Source of the DNA: Limnohabitans sp. B9-3
Lineage (GTDB): Bacteria; Pseudomonadota; Gammaproteobacteria; Burkholderiales; Burkholderiaceae_C
DNA: 64,000 nucleotides
Assembly: GCF_002778325.1 (NCBI RefSeq)
Contig: NZ_NESI01000003.1
Coordinates: 62,001-126,000, forward strand
Direction of reading: 5' to 3'
Part shown: piece by piece, positions 8,922 through 18,411 of the stretch
Position numbering within the stretch: position 1 is the first letter of the stretch
How the letters are laid out: each line of letters opens with the position of its first letter
Notes under the pieces: generated by a model
What the model saw: the letters and a program-made list of their open reading frames with translations, nothing else
What the model was told of the DNA's origin: nothing
Database searches by the model: none
Translations under genes and position numbers: made by a program

Positions 8922-8935
8922 CCCCTAGCTACAAT
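8909..8935 (+). promoter_or_regulatory. Candidate sigma-70 promoter for ychF
   Basis: TACAAT at 8930-8935 resembles a -10 box, with TTGGCA (8909-8914) as a possible -35 at a short 15-base spacing. It lies about 60 bases before the ychF ATG. The same GCTACAAT context precedes dusB. Confidence 0.4.
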
Positions 8936-8996
8936 AGGTTCATCCCCCTGAATCACCATTAACCCCGCGCAATGCTTGTGCGGTAGAGGAATCTCC

Positions 8997-10088
8997 ATGA
9001 GTTTGAAATGCGGCATCGTGGGTTTGCCCAACGTTGGCAAGTCCACCCTGTTCAACGCCCTGACCAAAGCGGGCATTGCTGCAGAAAATTACCCCTTTTG
9101 CACGATCGAGCCCAACACCGGCGTGGTCGAGGTGCCTGACCCACGTCTGCAGCAGTTGGCTGAAATCATCACGCCCGAGCGCATCGTCCCTGCCATTGTG
9201 GAATTTGTGGACATCGCTGGCCTGGTGGCTGGCGCGAGCACAGGTGAAGGCTTGGGCAACAAGTTTTTGGCCCACATCCGCGAAACCGACGCCATCGTCA
9301 ACGTGGTGCGCTGCTTTGAAGACGACAACGTCATCCACGTCGCCAACAAAGTCGACCCGATTGCTGACATCGAAGTGATTCAGACCGAGCTCTGTTTGGC
9401 CGACTTGGCTGCCGTGGAAAAAGCCATTCACCGCGTGAGCAAAATTGCGCGCTCTGGCGACAAAGAAGCCGTCAAGCAAATGGCGATTCTTGAAAAGTGC
9501 CAAACCGCGCTGAACGACACCAAGCCCGTGCGCACCATCGACTTCAGCAAAGAAGAGCTGGTCGAACTCAAGCAGTTCTTCTTCATCACCGCCAAGCCCG
9601 CCATGTTTGTGGCCAACGTGTCGGAAGACGGTTTCGAGAACAACCCGTTCTTGGACCGCCTCAAAGAGTTTGCAAAAGCGCAAAACGCGCCTGTGGTGGC
9701 CATTTGCGCCAAGATCGAAGCCGAGTTGTCCGAAATGGACGATGCCGATCGCTTGGAGTTCTTGCAGGAGCTTGGCCAAGACGAGCCAGGCCTGAACCGC
9801 TTGATTCGTGCCGCCTACTCGCTTTTGGGTTTGCAAACCTACTTCACTGCCGGCGTGAAAGAAGTACGCGCCTGGACCATCCATGTGGGCGACACCGGCC
9901 CACAAGCCGCCGGCGTGATTCACACCGACTTCGAAAAAGGCTACATCCGTGCCCAGACCATTGCATTTGATGACTTCATCACTTTCAAAGGCGAACAAGG
10001 CGCGAAAGATGCTGGCAAGATGCGCGCCGAAGGCAAGGACTATGTGGTTAAAGACGGCGACGTGATGAACTTTTTGTTCAGCAGCTAA
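8997..10088 (+). CDS. ychF: Redox-responsive ribosome-associated ATPase YchF
   Basis: 363 residues, exactly the length of E. coli YchF. The P-loop GLPNVGKST is at 8-16, followed by a DxxG region ([14 protein letters not shown]) and the C-terminal TGS-like domain ending [14 protein letters not shown]. YchF/OLA1 are OBG-family proteins that prefer ATP and bind ribosomes. The ATG at 8997 is preceded by GAGGAATCTCC. An antisense reading frame of 352 codons over this gene is a shadow. Confidence 0.96.
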   Translation: MSLKCGIVGLPNVGKSTLFNALTKAGIAAENYPFCTIEPNTGVVEVPDPRLQQLAEIITPERIVPAIVEFVDIAGLVAGASTGEGLGNKFLAHIRETDAIVNVVRCFEDDNVIHVANKVDPIADIEVIQTELCLADLAAVEKAIHRVSKIARSGDKEAVKQMAILEKCQTALNDTKPVRTIDFSKEELVELKQFFFITAKPAMFVANVSEDGFENNPFLDRLKEFAKAQNAPVVAICAKIEAELSEMDDADRLEFLQELGQDEPGLNRLIRAAYSLLGLQTYFTAGVKEVRAWTIHVGDTGPQAAGVIHTDFEKGYIRAQTIAFDDFITFKGEQGAKDAGKMRAEGKDYVVKDGDVMNFLFSS

Positions 10089-10121
10089 TATCGCGCTTAC
10101 TTAAAAATTGCGGAGACAGAC

Positions 10122-11276
10122 ATGCCAGGACTTTTGAACAACATTGACCCAGACGGATTGCTAGAGTTTTCCGTGGTCTATACCGACCGCGCGCTGAACC
10201 ACATGTCCACACGTTTTCAAGGCGTGATGAGGGATATTTCGAGCATCCTCAAAGAGGTCTATGCGGCTAAGTCGGCGGTGTTGGTGCCGGGCAGCGGCAC
10301 CTTCGGTATGGAGTCGGTGGCGCGTCAGTTCGCCACGGGCAAGAAAGTTTTGGTCATCCGCAATGGCTGGTTCAGCTACCGTTGGACGCAGATCTTTGAC
10401 ATGGGGCACATCCCCTCCGAATCGGTGGTCATGAAGGCCCGCCGCATTGAGGATGGAGCGCAAGCCGCTTGGGCACCGTGTCCTGTGGACGAAGTGGTGG
10501 CAGCCATCTTGGCTGAGAAGCCAGCTGTGGTGTTTGCCCCGCACGTTGAAACATCGGCTGGCATGATCTTGCCTGACGATTACCTGCGCCAAGTGTCTGA
10601 CGCGGTTCACCAAGTCGGTGGCCTGTTTGTGCTCGATTGCATCGCATCGGGCGCCATGTGGGTCAACATGGAAAAGACCGGCGTGGACGTGCTGATCAGC
10701 GCGCCTCAAAAAGGCTGGAGCGGCTCGCCGTGCTGCGCCATGGTCATGTTGAGCGAGCTTGCGCGCGTGGCCATTGATCAGACCGCCAGCACCAGCTTTG
10801 CTGCCGATTTGAAGAAGTGGATGCAAATCATGGAGAGCTACGAAAACGGCACCCATTCGTACCACACCACCTTGCCCACTGACGCCTTGGCGCGTCTGCG
10901 TGAAGTGATGCAAGAAACACGCGCTTACGGGTTTGAAAAAGTGCGTGCGGAGCAAATCGAGTTGGGTGTGCAAGTGCGCACGTTGCTCGAAAGCCGTGGC
11001 ATCCGCAGCGTGGCCGCAGAAGGCTTCAAAGCACCGGGTGTGGTGGTGAGCTACACCACCGACACAGGCATGCACAACAGCAAAAAGTTTTTGGCCTTGG
11101 GCTTGCAAACGGCTGCGGGCGTGCCCTTGCAGTGCGACGAGCCTGCAGATTTCATGACCTTCCGCATTGGTTTGTTTGGCTTGGAAAAGCTGCACAACGT
11201 GGACCGTACCGTCAGCCATTTGGCACAGGCCTTGGATCACATGGCGGTTGAGGCTGAAGTGGCTGTGGCTGCTTAA
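10122..11276 (+). CDS. Class V aminotransferase (alanine/serine-glyoxylate type)
   Basis: 384 residues of the PLP-dependent aminotransferase fold. The Schiff-base lysine is Lys197 in SAPQKGWSGSP, with the cofactor-stacking VPGSGTFGMESVARQF near 55-70. The family converts glyoxylate or pyruvate with serine, alanine or 2-aminoethylphosphonate; the substrate cannot be settled here, and no phosphonate or glyoxylate genes are adjacent. A GGAG is eight bases upstream of the ATG. It follows ychF by 33 bases and may be co-transcribed with it. Confidence 0.85.
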   Translation: MPGLLNNIDPDGLLEFSVVYTDRALNHMSTRFQGVMRDISSILKEVYAAKSAVLVPGSGTFGMESVARQFATGKKVLVIRNGWFSYRWTQIFDMGHIPSESVVMKARRIEDGAQAAWAPCPVDEVVAAILAEKPAVVFAPHVETSAGMILPDDYLRQVSDAVHQVGGLFVLDCIASGAMWVNMEKTGVDVLISAPQKGWSGSPCCAMVMLSELARVAIDQTASTSFAADLKKWMQIMESYENGTHSYHTTLPTDALARLREVMQETRAYGFEKVRAEQIELGVQVRTLLESRGIRSVAAEGFKAPGVVVSYTTDTGMHNSKKFLALGLQTAAGVPLQCDEPADFMTFRIGLFGLEKLHNVDRTVSHLAQALDHMAVEAEVAVAA

Positions 11277-11282
11277 TCTGCG

Positions 11283-11303
11283 ATTGGGGTAGTCAACCCC
11301 AAT
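11283..11303. terminator. Bidirectional hairpin between convergent genes
   Basis: ATTGGGGT (11283-11290) and ACCCCAAT (11296-11303) form an 8-bp stem with a 5-base loop between the aminotransferase stop and the end of the yqaA-like gene, whose last codons it overlaps. No T-run follows, so termination strength is uncertain. Confidence 0.45.
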
Positions 11304-11781
11304 GCTGAGGAAACACCCAAAGCAACCCACCCGTCATCACCAGATAACGCGCAAATTTACCCACCGCCATATAGGCCACGCAAGGCCAAAAGGGTAGGCG
11401 GAGCCAGCCAGCGACTGCGCACAGGGGGTCGCCCACACCGGGCAGCCAGCTGAGCAAACAGGCTTTGGGTCCAAGGGTTTGCAGCCAGCGCAAGGCGCGA
11501 GCGTTGTGTCCGGTGGTGCCTTGATGACCCAGCTTGTTGCGCACGCGCTGTGCGCCATGGCCCATCCACCAGCTGATCGCACCGCCGATGGTGTTGCCAA
11601 CAGTAGCGACAAAAATGGCGGGCCAAAACAGTTCGGGGTTGAGTTTGACCAAGCCAAACACCACCGGCTCTGAGCCCATAGGTAACAGGGTGGCCGATAT
11701 CAACGACACCACAAACACCGTGCTCAAACCGAATTCAGGCAGAGCCAAGGCGGCCAGTACAGATTGCATCCAGATTTCCAT
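11293..11781 (-). CDS. YqaA/DedA-like (VTT domain) membrane protein
   Basis: 162 residues starting MEIWMQSVLAALALPEFGLS. Hydrophobic segments at about 18-36, 50-70, 105-125 and 130-150 and the sequence GNTIGGAISWWMGHG (about 63-77), with LSWLPGVGDPLCAVAGWLR further on, match the YqaA subgroup of the DedA/SNARE-associated family. These are inner-membrane proteins, some linked to lipid flipping or membrane homeostasis. A start further upstream would run into the dusB promoter and is rejected. It is divergent from dusB. Confidence 0.8.
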   Translation of the reverse strand: MEIWMQSVLAALALPEFGLSTVFVVSLISATLLPMGSEPVVFGLVKLNPELFWPAIFVATVGNTIGGAISWWMGHGAQRVRNKLGHQGTTGHNARALRWLQTLGPKACLLSWLPGVGDPLCAVAGWLRLPFWPCVAYMAVGKFARYLVMTGGLLWVFPQHWG

Positions 11782-11813
11782 GGGCGCAGTGTAGTGCTGA
11801 AATTTTGGGCAGC

Positions 11814-11819
11814 TACAAT
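11814..11819 (+). promoter_or_regulatory. Candidate -10 box of the dusB-fis promoter
   Basis: TACAAT in the context CAGCTACAATGG, 39 bases before the dusB ATG. The -10 upstream of ychF has the same GCTACAAT context. I see no clear -35 match. In E. coli the dusB-fis promoter is a stringently controlled growth-rate promoter; a GC-rich stretch (GGCGCC) follows the -10 here. Confidence 0.4.
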
Positions 11820-11857
11820 GGCGCCTCCTTTTTAAGCACATCTGACTTCTTCCACCC

Positions 11858-12892
11858 ATGCAAATCGGCCCCTACACATTGGCAAACAACCTGTTTGTCG
11901 CGCCGATGGCTGGCGTGACTGACCGGCCGTTTCGCATGCTGTGCAAGCAGTTGGGGGCAGGTTATGCGGTGAGTGAGATGGTCACGTCGCGCAAAGATTT
12001 GTGGAAGTCGCTCAAGACCTCGCGTCGCGCTGACCACACAGGCGAGAGCGGTCCCATCGCTGTGCAAATTGCTGGCACCGATGCCGCCATGATGGCCGAG
12101 GCGGCGGTGTACAACATTGAGCGCGGGGCGCAAATCATCGACATCAACATGGGTTGTCCCGCCAAGAAGGTGTGCAACAAATGGGCGGGTTCGGCCTTGA
12201 TGCAAGACGAGCCGCTGGCCATGTCCATCGTGCAAGCCGTAGTCGATGCGGCCCAGCCACACGGCGTGCCCGTCACGTTAAAGATGCGCACCGGTTGGTG
12301 CAATGAACACAAAAATGCGGTGGCTTTGGCCCGCGCCGCAGAAGCTGTTGGCGTACAAATGATCACCGTGCATGGCCGCACCCGCGAGCAAGGCTACAAA
12401 GGCTTTGCCGAGTACGAGACCATCGCCGCCGTCAAGCAAGCGGTGAAAGTGCCGGTGGTGGCCAACGGCGACATTGATTCGCCTGAAAAAGCGCAAGAAG
12501 TTTTAAAACTCACCGGCGCTGACGCTGTGATGATTGGCCGCGCTGCTCAAGGTCGTCCATGGATTTTTAGAGAAATTGCCCACTATTTGTCGACAGGCGA
12601 GCACTTGGCACAGCCCTTGGTCGCTGAAGTGCGTCGCTTGTTGCTGGACCATTTGGACGAGCATTACGCGCTGTACGGCGAGCTCACCGGTGTGCGCAGT
12701 GCCCGTAAGCACATTGCTTGGTATGTGCAGAGCTTGCCCGAGGGTGAAGCGTTCCGCCAACACATGAACACCCTAGAAGATAGCGCCGCACAACACCGCG
12801 CTGTCGCTGCTTTTTTTGATGACTTGGCCCAGCGACACGAGCGCTTGCCTGACCCCGTTTTATCTCTCGACTCTTTGGCTTTGCATGAGTAA
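11858..12892 (+). CDS. dusB: tRNA-dihydrouridine synthase B
   Basis: 344 residues of the TIM-barrel flavoenzyme family. VAPMAGVTDRPFR (14-26) is the FMN-binding start and Cys100 in DINMGCPAKKV is the catalytic cysteine, at the same residue number as in E. coli DusB. VHGRTREQGYKG and ANGDIDSPEKA also match. DusB reduces U17 of tRNA. Its last codons overlap the start of fis (ATGAGTAA), the dusB-fis arrangement known from enterobacteria. Confidence 0.95.
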   Translation: MQIGPYTLANNLFVAPMAGVTDRPFRMLCKQLGAGYAVSEMVTSRKDLWKSLKTSRRADHTGESGPIAVQIAGTDAAMMAEAAVYNIERGAQIIDINMGCPAKKVCNKWAGSALMQDEPLAMSIVQAVVDAAQPHGVPVTLKMRTGWCNEHKNAVALARAAEAVGVQMITVHGRTREQGYKGFAEYETIAAVKQAVKVPVVANGDIDSPEKAQEVLKLTGADAVMIGRAAQGRPWIFREIAHYLSTGEHLAQPLVAEVRRLLLDHLDEHYALYGELTGVRSARKHIAWYVQSLPEGEAFRQHMNTLEDSAAQHRAVAAFFDDLAQRHERLPDPVLSLDSLALHE

Positions 12893-13121
12893 CAAACACA
12901 TTGACGAGGTGGTGCGCGCCAGCCTCGAGACCTATTTCCGCGACCTCAACGGCACCGAGCCCGACAACATGCACGACATGTTGGTGCGCCTGGTTGAAAA
13001 ACCGTTGCTCGAAATCGTGATGCAGAAAGCCGACAACAACCAATCTCGCGCGGCCGAATGGCTGGGGCTGAACCGCAACACCTTGCGCAAAAAACTTCTC
13101 GATCACAAACTTCTCAAATAA
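12885..13121 (+). CDS. fis: Nucleoid protein Fis
   Basis: 78 residues. The C-terminal helix-turn-helix QSRAAEWLGLNRNTLRKKL is close to that of E. coli Fis and the N-terminal part matches the shorter betaproteobacterial forms. Fis bends DNA and adjusts transcription of growth-related genes. The ATG at 12885 overlaps the dusB stop by eight bases, so translation is probably coupled. purH begins 20 bases after it and is likely on the same transcript. Confidence 0.94.
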   Translation: MSNKHIDEVVRASLETYFRDLNGTEPDNMHDMLVRLVEKPLLEIVMQKADNNQSRAAEWLGLNRNTLRKKLLDHKLLK

Positions 13122-13141
13122 GCCTCTAAGCAAAGAAAAGC

Positions 13142-14755
13142 ATGAAAGCACTCATTTCCGTCTCTGACAAAACCGGCATCGTCGAACTTGCGCGTGATCT
13201 TCACGCCTTGGGCGTGGGCCTCATCTCCACCGGCGGCACCGCCAAGCTCTTGGCCGAACAAGGCTTGCCCGTGACCGAAGTGGCCGAAGTCACAGGCTTT
13301 CCCGAAATGCTGGATGGCCGTGTGAAAACACTGCACCCCAAAGTGCACGGCGGCCTGCTGGCCCGCCGCGACACGCCCGAGCACATGGCGGCTTTGAAGG
13401 CACACAACATCGACACGATTGATTTGTTGATTGTGAATTTGTATCCGTTTGAAGCTACTGTGGCCAAGCCTGGTTGCACGTTGGCAGACGCGATTGAGAA
13501 CATCGACATCGGTGGCCCCGCCATGGTGCGCTCTGCCGCCAAGAACTGGAAAGACGTGGGCATCGTGACTGACGCCAGTCAGTACCCCGCCGTGATGGCC
13601 GAGCTCAAAGCCAACGGCAAGTTGAGCGACAAACTGCGCTTTGCTTTGTCTGTGGCCGCCTTCAACCGCATCAGCCAATACGACGGCGCGATCAGCAACT
13701 ACCTCTCCAGCGTGAACTTTGAAGCCGAGAAGCTGAGCGAAGAATACGTGCCCGAGCGCGCCCAGTTCAGTGGTCAGTTCAACGAGCAATACGTCAAAGT
13801 GCAAGACCTGCGCTATGGCGAAAACAGCCACCAGCAAGCCGCTTGGTACCGCGACTTGGCACCAGCCGCTGGTTCGCTGGCTACCGGCATTCAGCTGCAA
13901 GGCAAAGAACTCAGCTACAACAACATCGCCGATGCAGACGCGGCTTGGGAATGTGTGAAGAGCTTTGACACGGGAGCCAACGGCGACCTTTCACAGTCTG
14001 CAGCTTGTGTGATTGTTAAACACGCCAACCCTTGCGGTGTGGCTGTGGGTGCGAACCCGCTCGAGGCGTACAGCAAGGCTTTTCAAACCGACCCTACCAG
14101 CGCGTTCGGCGGCATCATCGCCTTCAACCGGCCCGTGGACAAATCCACTGCCGAGGCGGTGAGCAAGCAGTTTGTGGAAGTGCTGATGGCTCCTGATTTC
14201 AGCGCCGAAGCGCTTGACGTGTTCAAGAGCAAAGTGAACGTGCGCTTGATGAAAATCGCCTTGCCCGCCAACTACGGCGACGTGCGCAATGCTTTGGAAA
14301 CCAAGCGCGTGGGTTCAGGCCTTTTGTTGCAAAGCGCTGACAACCACGAGCTGGCTTTGGCCGATCTGAAAATTGTCACCGTCAAACAACCCACACCTGA
14401 AGAACTGCACGATCTGTTGTTCGCTTGGAAAGTGGCCAAGTTCGTCAAGTCCAACGCCATCGTGTTCTGCAAAAACGGCATGACCATGGGCGTGGGCGCA
14501 GGCCAAATGAGCCGCCTCGATTCAGCACGCATCGCCAGCATCAAGGCCGACGCAGCGAAGCTGAGCCTGCAAAACACCGTGGTCGCCAGTGATGCTTTCT
14601 TCCCCTTCCGCGACGGCCTCGACGTGGTGGTGGAAGCCGGCGCAACTTGTGTGGTCCAGCCCGGTGGCTCCATGCGCGACCAAGAAGTCATTGACGCGGC
14701 CAACGAGCGTGGCGTGGCCATGGTGTTCACCGGCGTGCGGCACTTCCGTCATTGA
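13142..14755 (+). CDS. purH: Bifunctional AICAR formyltransferase/IMP cyclohydrolase
   Basis: 537 residues. The N-terminal MGS-like cyclohydrolase domain starts [20 protein letters not shown] and contains STGGTAKLL and [12 protein letters not shown]. The C-terminal transferase domain holds KHANPCGVA and the terminal [11 protein letters not shown]. It catalyses the last two steps of IMP synthesis. The order dusB-fis-purH is common in Burkholderiales, where ruvC often follows; here a helicase gene follows instead. Confidence 0.96.
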   Translation: MKALISVSDKTGIVELARDLHALGVGLISTGGTAKLLAEQGLPVTEVAEVTGFPEMLDGRVKTLHPKVHGGLLARRDTPEHMAALKAHNIDTIDLLIVNLYPFEATVAKPGCTLADAIENIDIGGPAMVRSAAKNWKDVGIVTDASQYPAVMAELKANGKLSDKLRFALSVAAFNRISQYDGAISNYLSSVNFEAEKLSEEYVPERAQFSGQFNEQYVKVQDLRYGENSHQQAAWYRDLAPAAGSLATGIQLQGKELSYNNIADADAAWECVKSFDTGANGDLSQSAACVIVKHANPCGVAVGANPLEAYSKAFQTDPTSAFGGIIAFNRPVDKSTAEAVSKQFVEVLMAPDFSAEALDVFKSKVNVRLMKIALPANYGDVRNALETKRVGSGLLLQSADNHELALADLKIVTVKQPTPEELHDLLFAWKVAKFVKSNAIVFCKNGMTMGVGAGQMSRLDSARIASIKADAAKLSLQNTVVASDAFFPFRDGLDVVVEAGATCVVQPGGSMRDQEVIDAANERGVAMVFTGVRHFRH

Positions 14756-14764
14756 TCGCTCACA

Positions 14765-16126
14765 TTGAACATTGACCACACCAACGCGCCGCTTGATGCG
14801 GCGCAATCTGCATCCGTCAACACAACGACTGCTGAGCTGACGCAAAAGCCTGCACCCTTTAACTTTGCCCAGCTCGGCCTCAACGCCGAGCTGCAAAGTT
14901 CAGCGGCTCAAGCAGGATTTACAACGCCTACACCTGTGCAGGTCGAAGCCATTGGCTCTGTATTGAATGGCCGCGATGTATTGGCCACTGCGCAAACCGG
15001 CTCTGGCAAAACAGCAGCCTATGTGCTGCCTGTGTTGCAACTTCTCATGGCCACGGCTGCCTCGCGTGACGAAGCACCCAAGAAGCGCACCACCCAAGTG
15101 CTGGTGCTAGTGCCCACACGCGAACTCGCCACACAAGTGAGCGACGTGCTGCGCGATCTGGCGCGGCCCCTCACGCAGTCCATCAAAGTGGGTACCTTGT
15201 TTGGCGGCGTGTCGATCAATCCACAAATGATGAGCCTGCGCAGCGGTGCTGATGTGGTGGTGGCTACGCCAGGCCGCTTGCTGGACATCGTGGACCACAA
15301 CGCCTTGAACTTGGGCCAAGTGCAGCACCTGGTGCTCGACGAAGCCGACCGCTTGCTCGATCTCGGCTTTGCCGAAGAGCTGCAACGCATCTTGGCGCTG
15401 CTGCCCGCCAAACGACAAAACCTGTTGTTCAGCGCCACCTTTGAGCCCGCAGTGCAGACCTTGGCCGAGGCGCTGCTGAGCAATCCCGAGCGCATCACCA
15501 TTGCACACACCGAGGTGCACGCGCCTGACATTGCACAACGTGCCATTCAGGTGGATGAAAAAAGCCGCACGGCTTTGCTGCGCCATCTCATCAAAACCCA
15601 CGCATGGAAGCGTGTGTTGGTGTTCGTGGCCACGCGCTACGCGTGTGAGCATGTGGCCAACAAGCTTTACAAAGCGGGCGTGTTTGCCACTGCGTTTCAT
15701 GGCGAGATGAGCCAAGGCGCACGCCAAGACGTGTTGGCCGAGTTCAAAGAAGAGCGCTGGGAAGTGGTGGTCACCACCGACCTCGCAGCACGCGGGATCG
15801 ACATTGCGCAGCTGCCCGTGGTGGTCAATTACGACCTGCCGCGCTCAGCCACCGATTACACCCATCGCATTGGTCGCACAGGCCGTGCCGGTGAGCACGG
15901 TGAAGCGGTCAGTTTTGTGATGGCCGCCACGCTGGCGCATTGGCAACTGATTCAAAAGCGTGCCCAAGTGCAGATGCCTGTCGAAGTGCTAGAAGGCTTC
16001 GAGCCAACCGAAGTACCACCTCCTGCGTCTGCGTTGAATGACGGCACGGGCGGCATCAAAGGCAAGCGCCCAAGCAAGAAAGACAAACTCAGGGCTGCCG
16101 CGGCGGCTTCGCCAACGCAAACTTAA
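14765..16126 (+). CDS. DEAD-box RNA helicase, RhlE-like
   Basis: 453 residues with Q-motif FTTPTPVQVEAI (about 52-63), AQTGSGKT (about 77-84), PTRELA, VLDEADRLLDLGF, LFSATF and the C-terminal HRIGRTGRAGEHGEA, in that order. It ends in a short Lys-rich tail (KGKRPSKKDKLRAAAAA), typical of RhlE-type helicases acting in ribosome assembly or mRNA decay. The first possible initiation codon after the purH stop region is TTG at 14765; no ATG precedes the Q-motif, so a TTG (or ATT) start is implied. It begins nine bases after purH. Confidence 0.9.
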   Translation: MNIDHTNAPLDAAQSASVNTTTAELTQKPAPFNFAQLGLNAELQSSAAQAGFTTPTPVQVEAIGSVLNGRDVLATAQTGSGKTAAYVLPVLQLLMATAASRDEAPKKRTTQVLVLVPTRELATQVSDVLRDLARPLTQSIKVGTLFGGVSINPQMMSLRSGADVVVATPGRLLDIVDHNALNLGQVQHLVLDEADRLLDLGFAEELQRILALLPAKRQNLLFSATFEPAVQTLAEALLSNPERITIAHTEVHAPDIAQRAIQVDEKSRTALLRHLIKTHAWKRVLVFVATRYACEHVANKLYKAGVFATAFHGEMSQGARQDVLAEFKEERWEVVVTTDLAARGIDIAQLPVVVNYDLPRSATDYTHRIGRTGRAGEHGEAVSFVMAATLAHWQLIQKRAQVQMPVEVLEGFEPTEVPPPASALNDGTGGIKGKRPSKKDKLRAAAAASPTQT

Positions 16127-16166
16127 CGTTTGTCGGCGGGTGATTCGCCACGCAATCCCACCAAGC

Positions 16167-16194
16167 AAAACGCCACCTTCAAGGTGGCGTTTTT
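16167..16194 (+). terminator. Rho-independent terminator after the helicase gene
   Basis: AAAACGCCACC, loop TTCAA, GGTGGCG, then TTTTT: a 7-bp GC-rich stem (extendable by A-T pairs) followed by a T-run. It lies 40 bases after the helicase stop and should end the dusB-fis-purH-helicase transcript. Confidence 0.85.
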
Positions 16195-16245
16195 GCTGGT
16201 CGTTCGTCGCGTTAATGGCGCTGGGCACGCCACACGGTTGGGCGA

Positions 16246-16596
16246 TCAATCGTTGATTTCATCCAAATCGTCGTCTTCATGCAAGCCGTGGATGTCTTGA
16301 TGTTCACCCGCTGGGCGGATTGCGCGCACGCCACCCTTGGCCAAGAGTTCCACATAAAACTGGGTGCCTTTGTCGGCGACGACAGCATCGATGCGTTCAA
16401 TGATGGTGGCCATGTGCACCACTTCCGCAGCTTCTTCAGTGACGCCAAATTTGCAATCAAAGTCCCAAAAGTCAGCGCCTTCGGGTAAGTCACGGCGGCG
16501 TTCACGCTTGATGTATTTGCGAATTTCGTGCTTGATGGCTTCGAGCAAACGGTCGGGGTGCTTGCCTTCAACGTGCAGTTGGAATGTTTTTTTCAT
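16246..16596 (-). CDS. Conserved hypothetical protein (DUF6172-like)
   Basis: 116 residues, starting MKKTFQLHVEGKHPDRLLEAIKH and carrying a very basic segment YIKRERRR (28-35), then PEGADFWDFDCKFG and a strongly acidic tail EDDDLDEIND. I recall this pattern from a small proteobacterial family listed as DUF6172; its function is unknown. The start is supported by an AAGGA nine bases upstream. It stands alone between the helicase terminator and a small barrel-like gene. No motif suggests an activity. Confidence 0.7.
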   Translation of the reverse strand: MKKTFQLHVEGKHPDRLLEAIKHEIRKYIKRERRRDLPEGADFWDFDCKFGVTEEAAEVVHMATIIERIDAVVADKGTQFYVELLAKGGVRAIRPAGEHQDIHGLHEDDDLDEIND

Positions 16597-16652
16597 GGAG
16601 GTCCTTCTAAGGAAAATACGCCGTGTCAGGACGAGAGAGTCTAAAAATGCAA

Positions 16653-17114
16653 TTAAGGCTTAAAGCGGTATTTGAGTTGGAAGCTGATGGCACCGTGTAG
16701 TTTGTCTTGCACGGTGGGGACGAAGCTCACGTTCATGCCCAATTGTCGTCCTTCCAAGGCGACCACGGGAATGATGGCTGGAAACCAACCGCCTTGGTTG
16801 GCATTGGGGTAGCCGTTGAACCCACCGACCACCGCACCCGCCTTGAACGGTCCGATGTCAAAAGGCATGACGTACAGACCCACATAGTGCGAAGTGGCGC
16901 GGTCGCTGTTTTCAAACACACCGGCAGTGACCGAATAAACGTCAGTGAGTGGCACCTCAATGCCCAGACCGGTGTTGACATTGTTCAGGTGTTTATCGCG
17001 TTCGAAATGGTACGAGTAAAAGCCGGGATTAACCCAGCTGCGCGCCAAATCGACGGCGTGCGCAGCTGGCATCAAAGCAGCTGCAGCTGCGAGGGCAAGA
17101 ACCCGTTTTCTCAT
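16653..17114 (-). CDS. Exported small beta-barrel-like protein of unknown function
   Basis: 153 residues with a clean signal peptide ([20 protein letters not shown], 1-20). The mature part alternates short hydrophobic and glycine-rich stretches ([39 protein letters not shown]) and ends in KYRFKP, as in 8-stranded outer-membrane barrels of the PagP size class. I cannot assign it to a named family. Its ATG overlaps the hemL stop (ATGA), so it is translationally coupled to haem biosynthesis. Confidence 0.6.
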   Translation of the reverse strand: MRKRVLALAAAAALMPAAHAVDLARSWVNPGFYSYHFERDKHLNNVNTGLGIEVPLTDVYSVTAGVFENSDRATSHYVGLYVMPFDIGPFKAGAVVGGFNGYPNANQGGWFPAIIPVVALEGRQLGMNVSFVPTVQDKLHGAISFQLKYRFKP

Positions 17115-18406
17115 AACTGGGCAAACACCTCGCCAGCCACTTGCACGGTTTGTGCAATGTCTGCCTCGGTGTGTGCGCCACTCACGAACCCGGCTTCATA
17201 CAAAGCGGGGGCGATGTACACGCCGCGGTCAAGCAAGCCGTGGAACAGTCGGTTGAATTTGGGGCTATCGCTGGTCATGACCTTGGTGTAGTTTTGGGGC
17301 AACTCAGGCAACAAGAAGAAGCCAAACATGCCGCCTTGGCAGTCGCCGGCGAAAGGCACACCAGCTTTGGCCGCCGCCGCAGTCAAACCATCGACCAAGC
17401 TCTGTGTGCGCGTGCTCAGGGTTTCAAAAAATCCAGGCTTAGCAATTTCTCGCAATGTGGCCAATCCGCAAGCGGTGGCCACGGGGTTGCCACTCAGGGT
17501 GCCCGCTTGGTACACGGGGCCCGTGGGGGCCAGCTGCGACATGATGGCGCGAGGTCCACCAAACGCAGCCAGTGGCATGCCGCCACCAATGACTTTGCCC
17601 AGCACAGTCACATCGGGTTTGAACCCAGGAATGAGTTGGGCATAAACGCTTTGCGCTGAACCCAGGGCCACGCGGAAACCGGTCATCACCTCGTCAAACA
17701 CAAAGAGTGCGCCGTACTCGGTGCACAGCTCGCGGCAGCGTTTCATGAAGGGCACACTGGCGCGCACAAAGTTCATGTTGCCGGCAATGGGTTCGATCAT
17801 CACGCAGGCCAATTCTTTGCCGTGCAAGGCAAAGGCTTCTTCCAGTTGGGCGATGTTGTTGTATTCGAGCACCAAGGTGTCGCGCACCACTTCGGGCGGC
17901 ACGCCCGCGCTGGTGGGGTTGCCAAAAGTCGCGAGCCCCGAGCCTGCTTTGACCAGCAAGGCGTCGGCATGGCCGTGGTAGCAGCCCTCAAACTTGATGA
18001 ACTTGCTGCGGCCCGTGGCGCCTCTGGCCAAACGCAGCGCGCTCATGCCGGCTTCGGTGCCAGAGCTGACCAAGCGCACCATCTCCATCGAGGGCACATG
18101 CTTCAAAATTTCCTCGGCCAACTCAATCTCGCGCTCAGTCGGTGCACCGAAAGAAAAACCATCTAAGGCCGCTTTTTGGACCGCTTCCAAAACTACAGGG
18201 TTGCCATGGCCCAAGATCATGGGGCCCCAAGAGCCGATGTAGTCGATGTACTTTTGGCCATTGGCATCCCAAAAGTAAGCGCCTTGTGCGCGTTGCACAA
18301 AACGGGGTGTGCCGCCCACGGCACGAAAGGCACGTACGGGCGAGTTGACGCCGCCTGGAATTACTTGGGCGGCGCGGTCAAACAGGGCTTGGTTCAAGTC
18401 GGTCAT
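17111..18406 (-). CDS. hemL: Glutamate-1-semialdehyde 2,1-aminomutase
   Basis: 431 residues, standard for HemL. Lys271 in [19 protein letters not shown] is the PLP-binding lysine and [14 protein letters not shown] and MVSSGTEA-type motifs (112-119) are intact. It converts glutamate-1-semialdehyde to 5-aminolevulinate, the start of tetrapyrrole synthesis by the C5 route. It follows the thiD-like gene by five bases on the same strand and overlaps the small barrel gene downstream. A steady haem supply matters here because the window encodes around ten c-type cytochromes. Confidence 0.96.
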   Translation of the reverse strand: MTDLNQALFDRAAQVIPGGVNSPVRAFRAVGGTPRFVQRAQGAYFWDANGQKYIDYIGSWGPMILGHGNPVVLEAVQKAALDGFSFGAPTEREIELAEEILKHVPSMEMVRLVSSGTEAGMSALRLARGATGRSKFIKFEGCYHGHADALLVKAGSGLATFGNPTSAGVPPEVVRDTLVLEYNNIAQLEEAFALHGKELACVMIEPIAGNMNFVRASVPFMKRCRELCTEYGALFVFDEVMTGFRVALGSAQSVYAQLIPGFKPDVTVLGKVIGGGMPLAAFGGPRAIMSQLAPTGPVYQAGTLSGNPVATACGLATLREIAKPGFFETLSTRTQSLVDGLTAAAAKAGVPFAGDCQGGMFGFFLLPELPQNYTKVMTSDSPKFNRLFHGLLDRGVYIAPALYEAGFVSGAHTEADIAQTVQVAGEVFAQL

Positions 18407-18411
18407 AGGGT

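Noticed and set aside
8940..9998. 352-codon open frame opposite ychF
   Set aside because: Low-complexity His/Val/Gly-rich translation with no start signal; it is the antisense of a strongly conserved gene in GC-rich DNA.
10161..11330. 389-codon open frame opposite the class V aminotransferase
   Set aside because: No recognisable domain, His- and Cys-rich composition typical of antisense frames, and it covers a complete PLP enzyme with its lysine motif.
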